This document shows positions 1 to 18,600 of a stretch of DNA of 64,000 bases, in pieces; the stretch's first letter is position 1, and every line of letters begins with the position of its first letter. Origin of the DNA: Eriocheir sinensis (taxonomy: Eukaryota; Arthropoda; Malacostraca; Decapoda; Varunidae); the NCBI RefSeq assembly GCF_024679095.1, contig NW_026111615.1, forward strand, positions 139,001 to 203,000, in the 5' to 3' direction. Under the pieces are notes generated by a model, which did not search any database, was not told where the DNA came from, and saw only the letters and a list, made by a program, of their open reading frames with translations. The position numbers and the translations under genes were made by a program.

Positions 1-290
1 ACATATAATTAGTTAAAATTGCATTTAAATACAAGTACAAAATACGCATGAAATAATGTAAATTTGTATGAAATGAAAACAAATTCACATAAAATAACGT
101 TCATTTGTATGAAATATATATACAAAATATACATAGAATAATGTAAAATCGTATCAAAATAAATACACAGAATATCAATAAAATAAAGTAAATTTGTATG
201 AAAATAAAGATGCAAAATACTCATAAAATAAAGCATTTTTTTATGAAAATACATATACAAAAATACACATAGAATAATTAAATTTGTATT
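1..290 (-). repeat. 45-bp satellite array, block 1 (T-rich strand = minus)
   Basis: About six and a half monomers of the shortened HOR version. Read from 290 leftwards they include G-like, H (TGAGTATTTTGCATC), I (TTGATATTCTGTG), a fused J/K, L with the shortened tail TTGTTTTCATTTCATAC, and M. The block is nearly the same as 59,235-59,515 in the same orientation, so it belongs to the block 35 family. It is cut by the window start, so its left limit is unknown. The open frame across 9-260 is repeat translation. Confidence 0.92.
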
Positions 291-1043
291 ATTTTATATG
301 TACTTTGTATATATATTTTTATACGCATTTTCATTATTTAACATTTATTTAATTTAATTACTTCTGTCTATTTTTGTATATAGTTTAATACAAATTTACG
401 ATATTTTATGTGTATATTGTATATTTATATTCATACAAATACACATTCTTTTATTGGTATTTTGTTTATTTATTTTGATACGAATTTACATTATTTTATG
501 TGTATTTTGTATACATTTTCTTATACGTATTTACTTCATTTTATGTGTATTTTGTATATATATTTTTATACAAATCTACGTTATTTTATGTGTATTCGTA
601 TATATATTTTGAAACAAATTTACATTGTTTTATATGTATTTTGCATATCTATTTCAATACAGATTTACCTTATTGTAAGTGTATTTTGTATATTTATTTT
701 AATACAAATTAATTTTTTCATGTGTATTTTGGTATATATATATTTTTATAAAAAAATGCGTTATTTAATGGGTATTTTGCATCTTTATTTTCATACAAAT
801 TTACAGTGTATTTATTTTGATACGATTTTACATTATTCTATTTGTGTTTTGAATATATTTTTTTATACATATTTACATTATTTAATGTGTATTTTGTATA
901 TTTTAAAACAAATTTACGTTATTTTATGCGCATCTGTTAAAATATTTTGATACAAATTTACATTATTTTATGTATTTTGTATATATATTTTAATACAAAT
1001 TTAGTTTATTTTATATATATTTTGTATATCTTTTTTCATTCGA
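291..1043 (+). repeat. 45-bp satellite array, block 2
   Basis: The start is degenerate, with a join near 350-362 where one monomer runs into O. The order is then O, a monomer with ACGATATTTTATG, A, B, C, D, E, F, G, H, a truncated I, J and K. Near 925-945 it carries the rare marker GCGCATCTGTTAAAATATTT, found elsewhere only at about 2,631, 29,981 and 34,091. The stretch 408-950 mirrors 34,078-34,635. The block ends in a J1-class switch near 1,041-1,045. Confidence 0.92.
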
Positions 1044-2395
1044 ATCAAAATAAATAAACAAAATAGCAATAAAATAATGTAAATTTGTATGAGAAAACAT
1101 ATACAAATACACATAAAATAACGCAAATTTCTAAAAAAAATATGTACAAAAATGCACATAAAATAAAGTAAATTTGCATAAAAATATATATACAAAACAC
1201 ACATTAAATAATGTAAATGCGTACATAAAATAACCTAAATTTGTATAAAACTATATACAAAAATAAACAAAAATGTTTAAAATTTGTATGAAAAGAAATA
1301 TACAAAATACATATAAAATTAGGTAAATTTGTATTGAAATACATATACAAAATACACATAAAATAATGTAAATTTGAATGAAAATATATAAACAAATACA
1401 CTTAAAATAACGTAAATTTGTATAAAATATATATGCAAGATACACATTAAATAATGTAAATGTGTATAAAAAAATATATACAAAAAAGAAATAGAATAAT
1501 GTAAAATCCTATCAATATAAATACACAGAATATCAATAAAATAATGTAAATTTGTATGAAAAGAAAGATTCAAAATTCCCATAAAATAGCGCATTTTTTA
1601 TAAAAATATATATACCAAAATACACAAAAAATATTTAAATTTGTATTGAAATAAATATACAAAATGCATATACAGTAAGGTAAATATGTATTGAAAGAGA
1701 TATTCAAAAATACATATAAAACAAAGTTAATTTATATCAAAATATATATACGAATACACATAAAATAACGTAGATTTCTATAGAAATATATATACAAAAT
1801 ACACATGAAATTATGTAAATACGTATAAAAATATATATACAAAATACATATCTAGGTAAATTCGTGTCAAAATAAATAAACAAAATATCATGAAAAGAAT
1901 GTGTATTTGCATGAAAATAAATAATAGATAATAAATTTGTATAAAATATATATGCAAGATACACATTAAATAATGTAAATATGTAAAAAAAATATATATA
2001 CATAAAACAAATAGAATAATGTGAAGTCGTAACAAAATAAATACACCGAATATTAATAAAATAATGTAAATTTGTATGAAAATAAAGATGCAAAATTCCC
2101 ATCAAATAGCGCATTTCTTATAATAATATATATACCAAAATACACATAAAATATTTAAATTTGTATTGAAATAAATATACAAAATGCACATACAATAAGG
2201 TAAACTTGTATTGAAAGAGATATGCAAAAATACATATAAAACAATGTAAATTTGTTTCAAAATATATATACGAATACACATAAAATAACGTAGATTTCTA
2301 TAAAAATATATATACACAATACACATAAAATTAAGTAAATACGTATAAAAATAGATATACAAAATACACATAGAATAATGTAAAATTGTTTAAAA

Positions 2396-2450
<55 letters not shown>

Positions 2451-2488
2451 CCCATATAAATAAAGCATATTTATATATAAATATATAT
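1044..2488 (-). repeat. 45-bp satellite array, block 3
   Basis: This is an inverted copy of about 32,640-33,990. Shared oddities prove the pairing: a deletion joining A to B near 1,853 (matched near 33,174), the K/P fusion marker near 1,915-1,935, and H with GGGAATTTTGCATC. The right end is disrupted by a 13-base A tract (2,392-2,404) and a (TA)n run, followed by a degraded H-like remnant to about 2,488. Confidence 0.9.
2404..2442. repeat. (AT)n microsatellite, 39 bp
   Basis: An uninterrupted AT dinucleotide run directly follows a 13-base A tract (2,392-2,404). It lies at the disrupted right end of block 3, next to the tiny inverted block 4. Confidence 0.97.
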
Positions 2489-2530
2489 TACATTATTTTA
2501 TTGCTATTATTTAGTTATTTTGATAAGAAT
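2489..2530 (+). repeat. 42-bp inverted satellite remnant, block 4
   Basis: A single A-type monomer (TTGCTATTATTTAGTTATTT) lies in plus orientation between two minus blocks. Its right edge is a J1 junction (GATAAGAATGAAAATAGATA). The same A monomer is the last unit of the long plus blocks ending at 29,883 and 33,990. It is therefore best read as the remnant of a longer plus block that was almost entirely lost. Confidence 0.85.
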
Positions 2531-5535
<3,005 letters not shown>

Positions 5536-6271
5536 TTGTATTAATTTTTGTAAAATATATATGCAAAATACACATAAAACAGTGTAAATTTGTTTCAAAA
5601 TATATATACGAATACACATAAAATAACGTAGATTTCTATAGAAATATATATACAAAATACACATGAAATTATGTAAATACGGATAAAAAAATATATATAA
5701 AATACATATTAAGTAATGTAAATTCGTGACAAAATAAATAAACAAAATATCATGAAAAGAATGTGTATTTATATGAAAATAAATAATAGATAATAAATTT
5801 GTATGTAATATATATGCAAGATACACATTAAATAATGTAAATGTGTATAAATAAATATATACAAAAAACAAATAGAATAATGTAAAATCGTATCAAAATA
5901 ATTACATCGAATATTAATAAAAAAAATGTAAATTTGTATGAAAATAAAAATGCAAAACTCCCATAAAAGAGCGTTTCTTATAAAAATATATATACCAAAA
6001 TACACATAAAAAATTTAAATTTGTTTAGAAATTAATATACAAAATACACATACAATAAGGTAAATTTGTATTGAAAGAGATATGCAAAAATACATATAAA
6101 AAAATTGTAAATTTGTTTCAAAATATACGTAGATTTCTATAAAAAATATATATACAAAATTCACATAAAATTAGGTAAATACGTATAAAAAAATGTAAAC
6201 AAAATACACATAAAATAATATAAATTCAACAAAAGAAATAAACAAAATACCAATAAAAGAATGTGTATTTG

Positions 6272-8405
6272 TTCTGTGTATTTTTGTATATAGTTTTATA
6301 CAAATTTACGATATTTTATGTGTATTTTGTATATTTATATTTATACAAATACACATTCTTTTACTGGTATTTTGTTTATTTATTTTTATACGATTTTATG
6401 TATTTGGTATTCATTTTTTATACGTATTTACTTCATTTTATGTGTATTTTGTATATATTTTTATCGAAATCAACGTTATTTTATGTGTAATCGTATATAT
6501 ATTTTGAAACAAATTTACATTGTTTTATATGTATTTTGCATATCTATTTCAATACAAATTTACCTTACAGTATGTGCATTTTTTATATTTATTTTAATAC
6601 AAATTTTAATATTTTATGTGTATTTTGGTATATATATTTTTTAAAAAAATGCGTTATTTTATAGCTATTTTGCATCTTTATTTTCATACAAATTTACATT
6701 ATTTAATTAATATTCTGTGTATTTATTTTGATACGATTTTACATTATTCTATTTGTGTTTTGTATATATTTTTTTATACATATTTACATTATTTAATTTG
6801 TATTTTGTATATATATTTGATACAAATTTACGTTATTTTAAGTGTATATGTTTATATATTTTCATTCAAATTTCCATTATTTTATGTGTTTTTTATATAT
6901 GTATTTCAATACAAATTTACCTAATTTTATGTGTATTTTGTATATCTATTTTCATACAAATACACATTCTTTTATTGATATTTTGTTTATTTATTTTTAC
7001 GAGAATTTAAATTATTTGATGTGTATTTTGTATATATATATATTTTTATACGTATTTACATCATTTCATGTGTATTTTGTATATATATTTCTATAGAAAT
7101 CTACGTTATTTTATGTGTATTCGTATACAGATTTTTAAACAAATTTACGCTTTAATGTGCATTTTGTATATTTTTTCAATACAAATTTACCTTATTGTAC
7201 GTGCATTTTGTATATTAATTTTAATACAAATTTAATTATTCTATGTGTATTTTTGTATATTTATTTTTAAAAAAATATGCTTTATTTTATGATTATTTTG
7301 CATCTTTATTTTAATACAAAATTACATTATTTTATTGATATTCTGTGTATTTATTTTGATACGGTTTTACATTATTCTATGTGTATTTTGTATATATTTT
7401 TCATTTAATTTAGCTTATTTTATGTGTATTTTGTATATCTATTTATTTTAATACATAATCAAATATTTTATGTTTTTTCGTATATATATTTTTATAAAAA
7501 ATGCGTTATTTTATGGGTATTTTGCATCTTAATTTTCATACAAATTTACATTATTTTATTAATATTTTCTGTATTTATTTTGATACGATTTTACATTATT
7601 TTATTTGTGTTTTGTATATATTTTTTATACATATTTACATTATTTAATGTGTTTTTTGTATATATATTTGATACAAATTTACGTTATTTTAAGTCTATAT
7701 GTTTATATATTTTCATTCAAATTTACATTATTTTATGTGTATTTTGTATATGTATTTCAATAAAAATTTACCTAATTTTATATGTTTTGTATATTTATTT
7801 TCATACAAGTTTAAATTATTTTTGTTTATAGTTTTATACAAATTTAGGTTATTTTATGTGTATTTTGTATATCTATTTTCATTCAAATACACATTCTTTT
7901 CATGATATTTTGTTTATTTATTTTGACACGAATTAACATTATTTAATGTGTATTTTGTATATATATATATATATATATATTTATACGTATTTACATTATT
8001 TCAAGTGTATTTTGTATATATATTTCTATAGAAATCTGCGTTATTTTATGTGTATTCGTATATATATTTTGAAACAAATTTACATTGTTTTATGTGTATT
8101 TTGCATATTTTTTCAATACAAATCTACCTTATTGTATGTGCATTTTGTATATTAATTTTAATACAAATTTGATTAATCTATGTGTATTTTGTATATGTAT
8201 TTTTTATAAAATATGCTTTATTTTATGGGTATTTTGCATCTTTATTTTCATACAGATTTACATTATTTTTTTGATATTCTGTGTATTTTTTTTAATAGGA
8301 TTTTACATTATTCTGTGTGTATTTTGTATATATATTTTATATAAAATGTATTTGTTTTCATTTCATACAAATCTACATTATTTTATGTATTTTATGTACA
8401 TGTAT
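6272..8405 (+). repeat. 45-bp satellite array, block 6
   Basis: It opens at the J2 switch (GTATTTGTTCTGTGTATTTT, shared with 43,479) and runs O, then A, B, C, D, E, F, G, H, I, J, K, L, M, N and a second A at 6,965. Then come shortened HOR versions. 6,272-7,330 is a direct copy of 43,480-44,520. The remainder resembles 15,960-16,900 (H to L, then the shortened version). A 23-bp (TA)n lies at 7,959. Confidence 0.92.
7959..7981. repeat. (TA)n microsatellite, 23 bp
   Basis: A small TA expansion within a B-type monomer (followed by TTATACGTATTTAC). The paralogous monomer near 16,487-16,505 has only the usual short TATATAT core. Confidence 0.9.
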
Positions 8406-9435
8406 ACACATAAAATATTTAAATTTGTATTGAAATAAATGTACAAAATGCACATACAATAAGGTAAACTTCTATTGAAAGAGATATGCAAAAATACATA
8501 TAAAACAATGTAAATTTGTTTCAAAATATATATACGAATACACATAAAATAACGTAGATTTCTATAAAAATATATATACAAAATACACATAAAATTAAGT
8601 AAATACGTATAAAAAAATGTAAACAAAATACACATAAAATGATGTAAACTCTAAACAAAATAGATAAACAAAATACCAATAAAAGAATGTGTATTTGTAT
8701 AAATATCAATGTACAAAATACACATACAAAATAAACATAAAATAAGGTAAATTTGTAATGAAATATATGTACAAAATACATATAAAATAATGTAAATTTA
8801 TATGAAAATATATATACAAATACACATAAAATACCATGAATTTCTATAAAATTATATATTCAAAATAAATATTAAATAATGTAAATGCGTATAAAAATAT
8901 ATATACAAAGTACATATAAAATAATGTAAATTCGTATCAATATAAATCAACAAAATACCAATAAAATAATATATATTTGAATGAAAATACATTTACAAAA
9001 GACACATAACATAACTTAAACTTGTATTGAAATATATACAAAAATACATAAAAATAATTTGTTTGTATGAAAATAGATATTCAAACTACATATAAAACTA
9101 GGTAAATTTCTTTTGAAATATATATACGAAATACCCATAAAATATTGTAAATTTGTGAAAATATATATACAAATACACATAAAATAACTTAAAATAACGT
9201 AAATATGTAACAATATATATACAAAAAACACATTAAATAATGTAAATATGTATAAAAAATATATACAAAACATAAATAAAATAATGTAAAATCGTATCAA
9301 AATAAATACAGAAAATATTAATAAAATAATGTAAATTTGTATGAAAATTAAGATGCAAAATACCCATAAAATAACACATTTTTTTAAAATATATTTACGA
9401 AAAACATAAAATATTTGATTTTGTATTAAAATAAA
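8406..9435 (-). repeat. 45-bp satellite array, block 7
   Basis: Reading from right to left it contains a G-H-I-J-K set, then the variant with A-like TTGGTATTTTGTTGATTTAT. This is followed by a standard A, B, C, D, E, F run ending at the 8,405 switch. Both edges (8,405, within ATTTTATGTACATGTATACA, and 9,435) are singletons in this window. Confidence 0.9.
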
Positions 9436-10464
<1,029 letters not shown>

Positions 10465-11914
10465 AACAAAAATAAATACAGAATACACAAAAATAGATAT
10501 GCAAAATACATATAAACAATGTAAATTTGTTTCAAAATATATATACGAATACACATGAAATAAGGTAGATTTCTATAAAAATATATATACAAAATACACA
10601 TAAAATTAAGTAAATACGTATAAAAAATGTATACAAAATACACATAAAATAATGTAAATTAGTATCAAAATAAATAAACAAAATACCAATAAAAGAATGT
10701 GTATTTGTATAAATATATATATATACAAAATACACATTAAATAATATAAATTTGTTTAAAACTATACAAAATACACATGAAATAATGTAAATACGTATAA
10801 AAATATATATACAAAATACACATTAACTAATGTAAATTCGCGTCGAAATAAATAAACAAAATATCAATAACAGAATGTGTATTTATATGAAAATAGATAT
10901 ACAAAATACACATAAAATAACCTAAATTTGTATCAAACTATATACAAAAATACACAAAACTATTTTAAATTTGTATGAAAATAAATATACAAAATACACA
11001 TAAAATTAGGTAAATTTCTATTGAAATACATACACAAAATACACATAAAATAATGTAAATTTGAATGAAAATACATAAACAAATACACTTAAAATAACGT
11101 AAATTTGTATAAAAAAAATATATACAAAACACAAATAGAATAATGTAAAATCGTATCAAAATAAATACACAGAATATTAATAAAATAATGTAAATTTGTA
11201 TAAAAATAAAAATGCAAAATACCCATAAAATAACGCATTTTTTTTAAATATATATACCAAAATACACATAAAAAAATAAATCTGTATTAAAATAAATATA
11301 CAAAAGACACATACAATCAGGTAAATTTGTATTGAAATAGATATGAAAATACATATAAAACAATGTAAATTTGTTTCAAAATATATATACGAATACACAT
11401 AAAATAACGTAGATTTCTATAAAAATATATATACAAAATACACATAAAATGAAGTAAATACGTATAAAAAAATGTATACAAAATACACATAAAATAATGT
11501 AAATTCGTATCAAAATAAATAAACAAAATACCAATAAAAGAATGTGTATTTGTATGAATATAAATATAAAAAATACACATAAAATAACGTAAATTTATAT
11601 AAAACTATATACAAAAATACACAGAAGTAATTAAATTTGTTTGAAAATATATACAAAATACACACGAAATAAGCTAAATTTGAATTGAAATATATATACA
11701 AAATACATGAAATAAAGTAAATTTGTATCAAAATATTTATACAAATACACATATAATAACGTAAATTTGTATGAAAATATATAAACAAAATACACATTAA
11801 ATAATGTAAATACGTATAAAGAAATATGTACAAAATACACATATAATCATGTAATTCGCATCAAAATAAATAAACAAAATACCAATAAAATAATATAAAT
11901 TTGTATGAGTAAAC
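10465..11914 (-). repeat. 45-bp satellite array, block 9
   Basis: A mirror image of 41,154-42,546. Reading leftwards from the right edge it has the J4-side monomer, A (TTATTGGTATTTTG), B, then a variant with TTTGATACAAATTTACTTTA, P and O types. Full A to O runs follow. It is bounded by J3 on the left and J4 (GAGTAAACGTGTATGTTGCA) on the right. Open frames such as 11,510-11,842 are repeat translation. Confidence 0.92.
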
Positions 11915-13716
11915 GTGTATGTTGCATATTTTTTCAATACAAATTTACCTTATTATATACGCATTTAGTATATTAATTTTAATATATGTGTATTTGAATA
12001 TATATTTTGATACAAATTTACATTATTTTATGTATTTTCTATATTTATTTCAATTCAAATTTAGCTTATTTTATGTGTCTTTTGTATATCTATTTTCATA
12101 CAAATTTAATTATTTTTTTTTATATTTGTATATAGTTTTATACAATTTTACGTTATTTTATGTGTATTTTGTATATTTATATTTATACAAGTAAACATTC
12201 TTTTATTGGCATTTAGTTTATTTATTTTGATACGAACTTACATTATTTTATATGTATTTTGTATACATTTTATTATACGTATTTAAATCATTTAATGTTT
12301 ACTGTGTATATATATTTTAATAGAAATCTACGTTATTTTATGTGTATTCGTATATATATTTTGAAACAAATTTACATTGTTTTATGTGTATTTTGCATAT
12401 CTATTTCAATACAAATTTACCTTATTGTATGTGCATTTTGTATATTTATTGTAATACAAATTTAAATATTTTATGTGTATTTTGGTATATATATTTTCAT
12501 AAAAAATGCGTTGTTTTATGGGGATTTTGCATCTTTATTTTCATACAAATTTACATTATTTTATTAATATTCTGTGTATTTATTTTGATACTATTTTACA
12601 TTATTTTATTTGTGTTTTGTATATATTTTTTTTAAACATATTTACATTATTTAATGTGTATTTTCTATATATATTTCATACAAATTTACGCTATTTTAAG
12701 TGTATTTGTTTATATATTTTCATTCAAATTTACATTATTTTATGTGTATTTTGTATATGTATTTCAATAGAAATTTAACTAGTTTTATATGTATTTTGTA
12801 TATATATTTTTATACAAATTTAAATTATTTTTGTGTATTTTTTAATAGAGTTTTATACAAATTTACAATATTTTATGTGTATTTTGTATATCTATTTTCA
12901 TACAAATACACATTCTTTTATTGATATTTTGTTTATTTATTTTGATGAGAATTTACATTATTTAATGTGTATTGTGTATATATATTTTTATACGTATTTA
13001 CGTCATTTCATGTGTATTTTGTATATATATTTCTATAGAAATATACGTTATTTTATGTGTATTCGTATATATATTTTGAAACAAATATACATTGTTTTAT
13101 GTGCATTTTGTATATTTTTTCAATACAAATTTCCCTTATTGTACGTGCATTTTGTATATTAATTTTAATACAAATTCAATTATTCAATGGGTATTCTTGT
13201 ATATGTATTTTTAAAAAAATATGCTTTATTTTATGGGTATTTTGCATCTTTATTTTCATATGAAATTACATTATTTTATTGATATTCTGTGTATTTATTT
13301 TGATACGATTTTACATTATTCTATGTATATTTTGTGTATCTATTTTATACAAATGTACGTTATTTTAAGTGAATTTGTTTTCATTTCATACAAATTTACG
13401 TTATTTTATGTGTATTTGGACATGTATTTAAATACAAATTTAACTAATTATATGTGTATTTTTTATATCTATTTTCATACAAATTGAAATTTATTTTTTA
13501 GTTTTTTTGTATATACTTTTATTCAAATTTTCGTAATTTTATGTGTATTTTGTATATTTATTTTCCTACAAATATACGTTCTTTTATCGGAATTTTGTTT
13601 ATTTATTTTGATACGAATTTTCATTATTTTAGGTGTATTTGATATATATATTTTTATACTTATTTACATAATTTTATATGTATTTTGAATATATATTTTC
13701 ATAGAAATTTACTCTA
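11915..13716 (+). repeat. 45-bp satellite array, block 10 (holds a complete 16-monomer HOR)
   Basis: It starts with E/F-like monomers after J4. One complete canonical HOR then runs from about 12,196 to 12,910, followed by a full shortened version (12,911-13,565) and the start of a third version whose A reads ATCGGAATTTTG. The block ends inside a D-type monomer at the J5 switch. The outer parts mirror 40,064-41,153; the middle part is missing there. Confidence 0.93.
12196..12910 (+). repeat. Complete canonical 16-monomer higher-order repeat A-P
   Basis: Sixteen monomers can be read one after another, A through P, after which the A type returns at about 12,911. Most monomers are 45 bp. D, G, K and L are 44 bp and O is 43 bp, giving 714 bp. 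One extra T in this copy of J gives the observed 715 bp. Marker positions: A TTATTGGCATTTAG at 12,203; D GTATTCGTATATATATTTTG near 12,344; H near 12,510; O with TTTTTTAATAGAGTTTTATA near 12,838; P near 12,880. Confidence 0.9.
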
Positions 13717-15641
13717 TATGTATACAAAATACACAAAAATAATTTAAATTTGTATGAAAATAAATATACAAAATACATATAAAATTAGGTAAATTTGTAT
13801 TGAAATACATATACAAAATACACTTAAAATAATGTAAATTTGAATGAAATTATATAAACAAATACACTTAAAATGACGTTAATTTGTATAAAATATATAT
13901 AAAAAATACACATTAAATAATAAAAATATGTATAAAGAAATATATACAAAACACAAATAGTATAATATAAAATCGTATCAAAATATATACACAGAATATT
14001 AATAAAATAATGTACATTTGTATGAAAACTAAGATGCAAAATACCTATAAAATAACGCATTTTTTATAAAATTATATATAGCAAAATACACATAAAATAT
14101 TTGAATTTGTATTAAAATAAATATACAAAATGCACATACAATAAGGTAGATTTGTTTTGAAATAGATATGCAAAAAACATATAAAACAATGTAAATTTGT
14201 TTCAAAATATATATACGAATACACATAAAATAACGTAGATTTCTATAAATATATATAAATATACAAAATACAAATAAAATTAAGTAAATACGAATCAAAA
14301 ATGTATCAAAATAAAATACACATAAAATAATGTAAATTCGTATAAATATAAATAAACAAAATACCAATAAGAGAATGTGTATTTATATAAATATAAATAT
14401 ACAAAATGCACATAAAATAACGTAAATTTGTATAAAACTATATACAAAAATACACAGAAGTAATTAAATTTGTATGAAAATAGATATACAAAATACACAC
14501 AAAATAAGCTAAATTTGAATTAAAATATATATACAAAATACATAAAATAAAGTAAATTCGTTTCAAAATATTTTTAACAAATACACATACAATAACGTAA
14601 ATTTGTAAAAAAAAACTATATAAACAAAATACACATTAAGTAATGTAAATACGTATAAAAAAATATTTACAAAATACACAAATAATCAAGTCATTCGTAT
14701 CAAAATAAATAAACAAAAAACTAATTAAATAATGTCAATTTGTATGAGAAAACATATACAAAATACACATAAAATAACGCAAATTTCTATAAAAATATAT
14801 GTCCAAAAATGCACATAAAATTAATTTGCATATAAAATATATATACAAAACACACATTAGATAATGTAAATGAGTATAAAAATATGTATACAAAATACCT
14901 ATGAAATAATCTAAATTCGTATCGAGTTAAATTAAGAAAATAACAATAAATTAATGTAATTTTGGATGAAAATATATATAGAAAACACACATAAAATAAC
15001 CTAAATACAAATACAAATAAACACATTAAATAATTTAAAATTGAATGAAATAAATATACAAAATAAACATAAAATAAGGTAAATTTGTAATAAAATATAT
15101 GTAAAAATACACTTAAAATAATATAAATTTATATGAAAATATATATATATACAAATACACATAAAATAACATAAATTTGTATAAAATTTCTTTCAAAATA
15201 TATACGAATACACACAATAAAATAACATAAATTTCTATGAAATTGTATTAAAAAAATACACGTAAAATAATTTAAATACGTAGAAAAATATATACAAAAT
15301 ACCCATAAAATAATGTAAACTCGTAACAAAATAAATACACAAAATTCCAATAAAAGAATGTATATTTGTAGGAAAATATATTTACAAAAAACAAATAAAA
15401 TAACTAAAATTTGTATAAAAATATATACAAAAATACACAAAAATAATATAAATTTGTTTGAAAATAGATATGCAAAATACACATAGAGTTAGGCATATTT
15501 GTATTTAAATACATATACAAAATTCACATCAAATAATGTAAATTTGTATGAAAATATATAAACAATAACATATAAATTTGGATAAAATATATATATACAA
15601 AATATACATTAAAAATTTTTAATATGTATAAAATATATTAT
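13717..15641 (-). repeat. 45-bp satellite array, block 11
   Basis: A mirror of 38,119-40,063. Reading leftwards from 15,641 it passes through the version with TTGGAATTTTG, then a diverged group with B TACGTATTTAAATTATTTTA and a monomer carrying TTATTGTGTGTATTCG. The canonical A to N run follows. It is bounded by J5 and J6. No non-satellite sequence is seen. Confidence 0.92.
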
Positions 15642-18600
15642 ATTATATATTTTTATTGATATTTGCGTTATTTATGTGTATTTTGTATATGTTTTCTCAT
15701 AGAAATTTACATTGTTTTATTGGTATTTTGTCTATTTATTTTGATACGAATTACATGATTATTTGTGTATTTTTTACATTTTTTTATACGTATTTACATT
15801 ATCTAATGTGTATTTTGTTTATATATTTTTATACAAATTTACGTTATTATATGTGTATTTGTATAGGTATTTTGATACAAATTTACATTATTTTATGTAT
15901 TTTGTATATATATTTCAATTCAAATTTAGCTTATTTTATGTGTATTTTGTATATCTATTTATTTTAATACAAAATCAAATATTTTATGTTTTTTCGTATA
16001 TATATTTTTATAAAAAATGCGTTATTTTATGGGTATTTTGCATCTTAATTTTCATACAAATTTACATTATTTTATTAATATTTTCTGTATTTATTTTGAT
16101 ACGATTTTACATTATTTTATTTGTGTTTTGTATATATTTTTTTATACATATTTACATTATTTAATGTTTTTTTGTATATATATTTGATACAAATTTACGT
16201 TATTTTAAGTCTATATGTTTATATATTTTCATTCAAATTTACATTATTTTATGTGTATTTTGTATATGTATTTCAATACAAATTTACCTATTTTAATATG
16301 TTTTTTGTATATTTATTTTCATACAAGTTTAAATTATTTTTGTGTATTTTTGTATATAGTTTTATACAAATTTAGGTTATTTTATGTGTATTTTGTATAT
16401 CTATTTTCATACAAATACACATTCTTTTCATGATAATTTGTTTATTTATTTTGACACGAATTAACATTATTTAATGTGTATTTTGTATATATATTTTTAT
16501 ACGTAATTACATTATCTCAAGTGTATTTTGTATATATATTTCTATAGAAATCTGCGTTATTTTATGTGTATTCGTATATATATTTTGAAACAAATTTACA
16601 TTGTTTTATGTGTATTTTGCATATTTTTTCAATACAAATTTACCTTATTGTATGTGCATTTTGTATATTAATTTTAATACAAATTTGATTAATCTATGTG
16701 CATTTTTGTATATGTATTTTTATAAAAATATGCTTTATTTTATGGGTATTTTGCATCTTTATTTTCATACAAATTTACATTATTTTATTGATATTCTGTG
16801 TATTTATTTTGATATGTTTTTACATTATTCTATGTGTATTTTGTATATATATTTTATATAAAATGTATTTGTTTTCATTTCATACAAATCTACATTATTT
16901 TATGTTTTTTGTACATGTATTTAAATACAAATTTAACTAGTTATATGTGTATTTTGTATATCTATTTTGTATGTATATTTTCATAGAAATTTACTCTATT
17001 TTATGAGTATTCGTATATATATTTTGATACAAATTTACATTATTAATGTGTATTTTGCATATCTATTTCAATACAAATTTACTTTATTTTACGTGCATTT
17101 TGTATATTTATTTTAATACAAATTTAATTATTTTATATGTATTTTTGTATATATATTTTTATGCAAATATGCGTTATTATATGGATATTTTGCATCTTTA
17201 TTTTCATACAAATTTACATTATTTTATTGATATTCTCTTTATTTATTTTGATACGATTTAACATTATTCTATGTGTTTTTTGTATATATATTTTTTATAC
17301 ATATTTACATTATTTAATGTTCATTTTGTATATATATTTTATCCAAATTTACATTATTTTATGTGTATTTGTTTATATATTTTCATTCATATTTACATTA
17401 TTTTATGTGTTTTTGTATATACATTTTTCTACGTATTTAATTTATTTTATGTGTATTTTGTATATACATTTTCATAAAAAAATTACGTTATTTTATTGTG
17501 TGTATAAGTATATATTTTGATACAAATTTTATACAAATTCATGTCATTTAATATGTATTTCTATATATATTTTCATACAAATTTATATTATTTTATGTGT
17601 ATTTTTTCATATATTTCATTACAAATTTACCTTATTTTATGTTTATTTTGTATATTTATTTCATTCAATTTTAAATTATTTTATGTGTATATTTGTATTT
17701 GTATTTAGGTTATTTTATGTGATTTTTTTATATATATTTTCATCCAAAATTACATTATTATATTGGTATTTTCTTAATTTAATTCGATACGAATTTAGAT
17801 TATTTCATAGGTATTTTGTATACATATTTTTATACTCATTTACATTATCTAATGTGTGTTTTGTATATATATATTTTTATGCAAATTTATTTTATGTTCA
17901 TTTTTGTACATATATTTTTATAGAAATTCGCGTTATTTTATGTATATAGTTTTATATAAATTTACGTTATTTTATGTGTATTTTGTATATTTATATTTAT
18001 ACAAATACACATTCTTTTATTGCTATATTGTTTATTTATATTTATACGAATTTACATTATTTTATGTGTATTTTGTATACATTTTTTTATACGTATTTAC
18101 TTAATTTTATGTGTATTTTGTATATGTTTTTTTATAGAAATCTACGTTATTTTATGTGTATTCGCATATATATTTTGAAACAAATTTACATTATTTTATA
18201 TGTATTTTGCATATCTATTTCAATACAAATTTACGTTATAGTATGTGCATCTTGTATATTTATTTTGATACAAATTCAAATATTTTATGTGTATTTTGGT
18301 ATCAATAATTTTATAAAAAAATGCGTTATTTTATAGGTATTTTGCATCTTAATTTTCATACAAATTTACATTATTTTATTAATATTCTGTGTATATATTT
18401 TGATACGATTTTACATTATTCTATTTGTTTTCTTTATATTTTTTTATATATATTTACATTATTTAATGTGTATTTTGTATATATATTTCATACAAATTTA
18501 CGTTATTATATGTGTATTTGTTTATATATTTTCTTTCAAATTTACATTATTTTATATGTATTTTGTATATGTATTTCAATAGAAATTAACTTATATTTAT

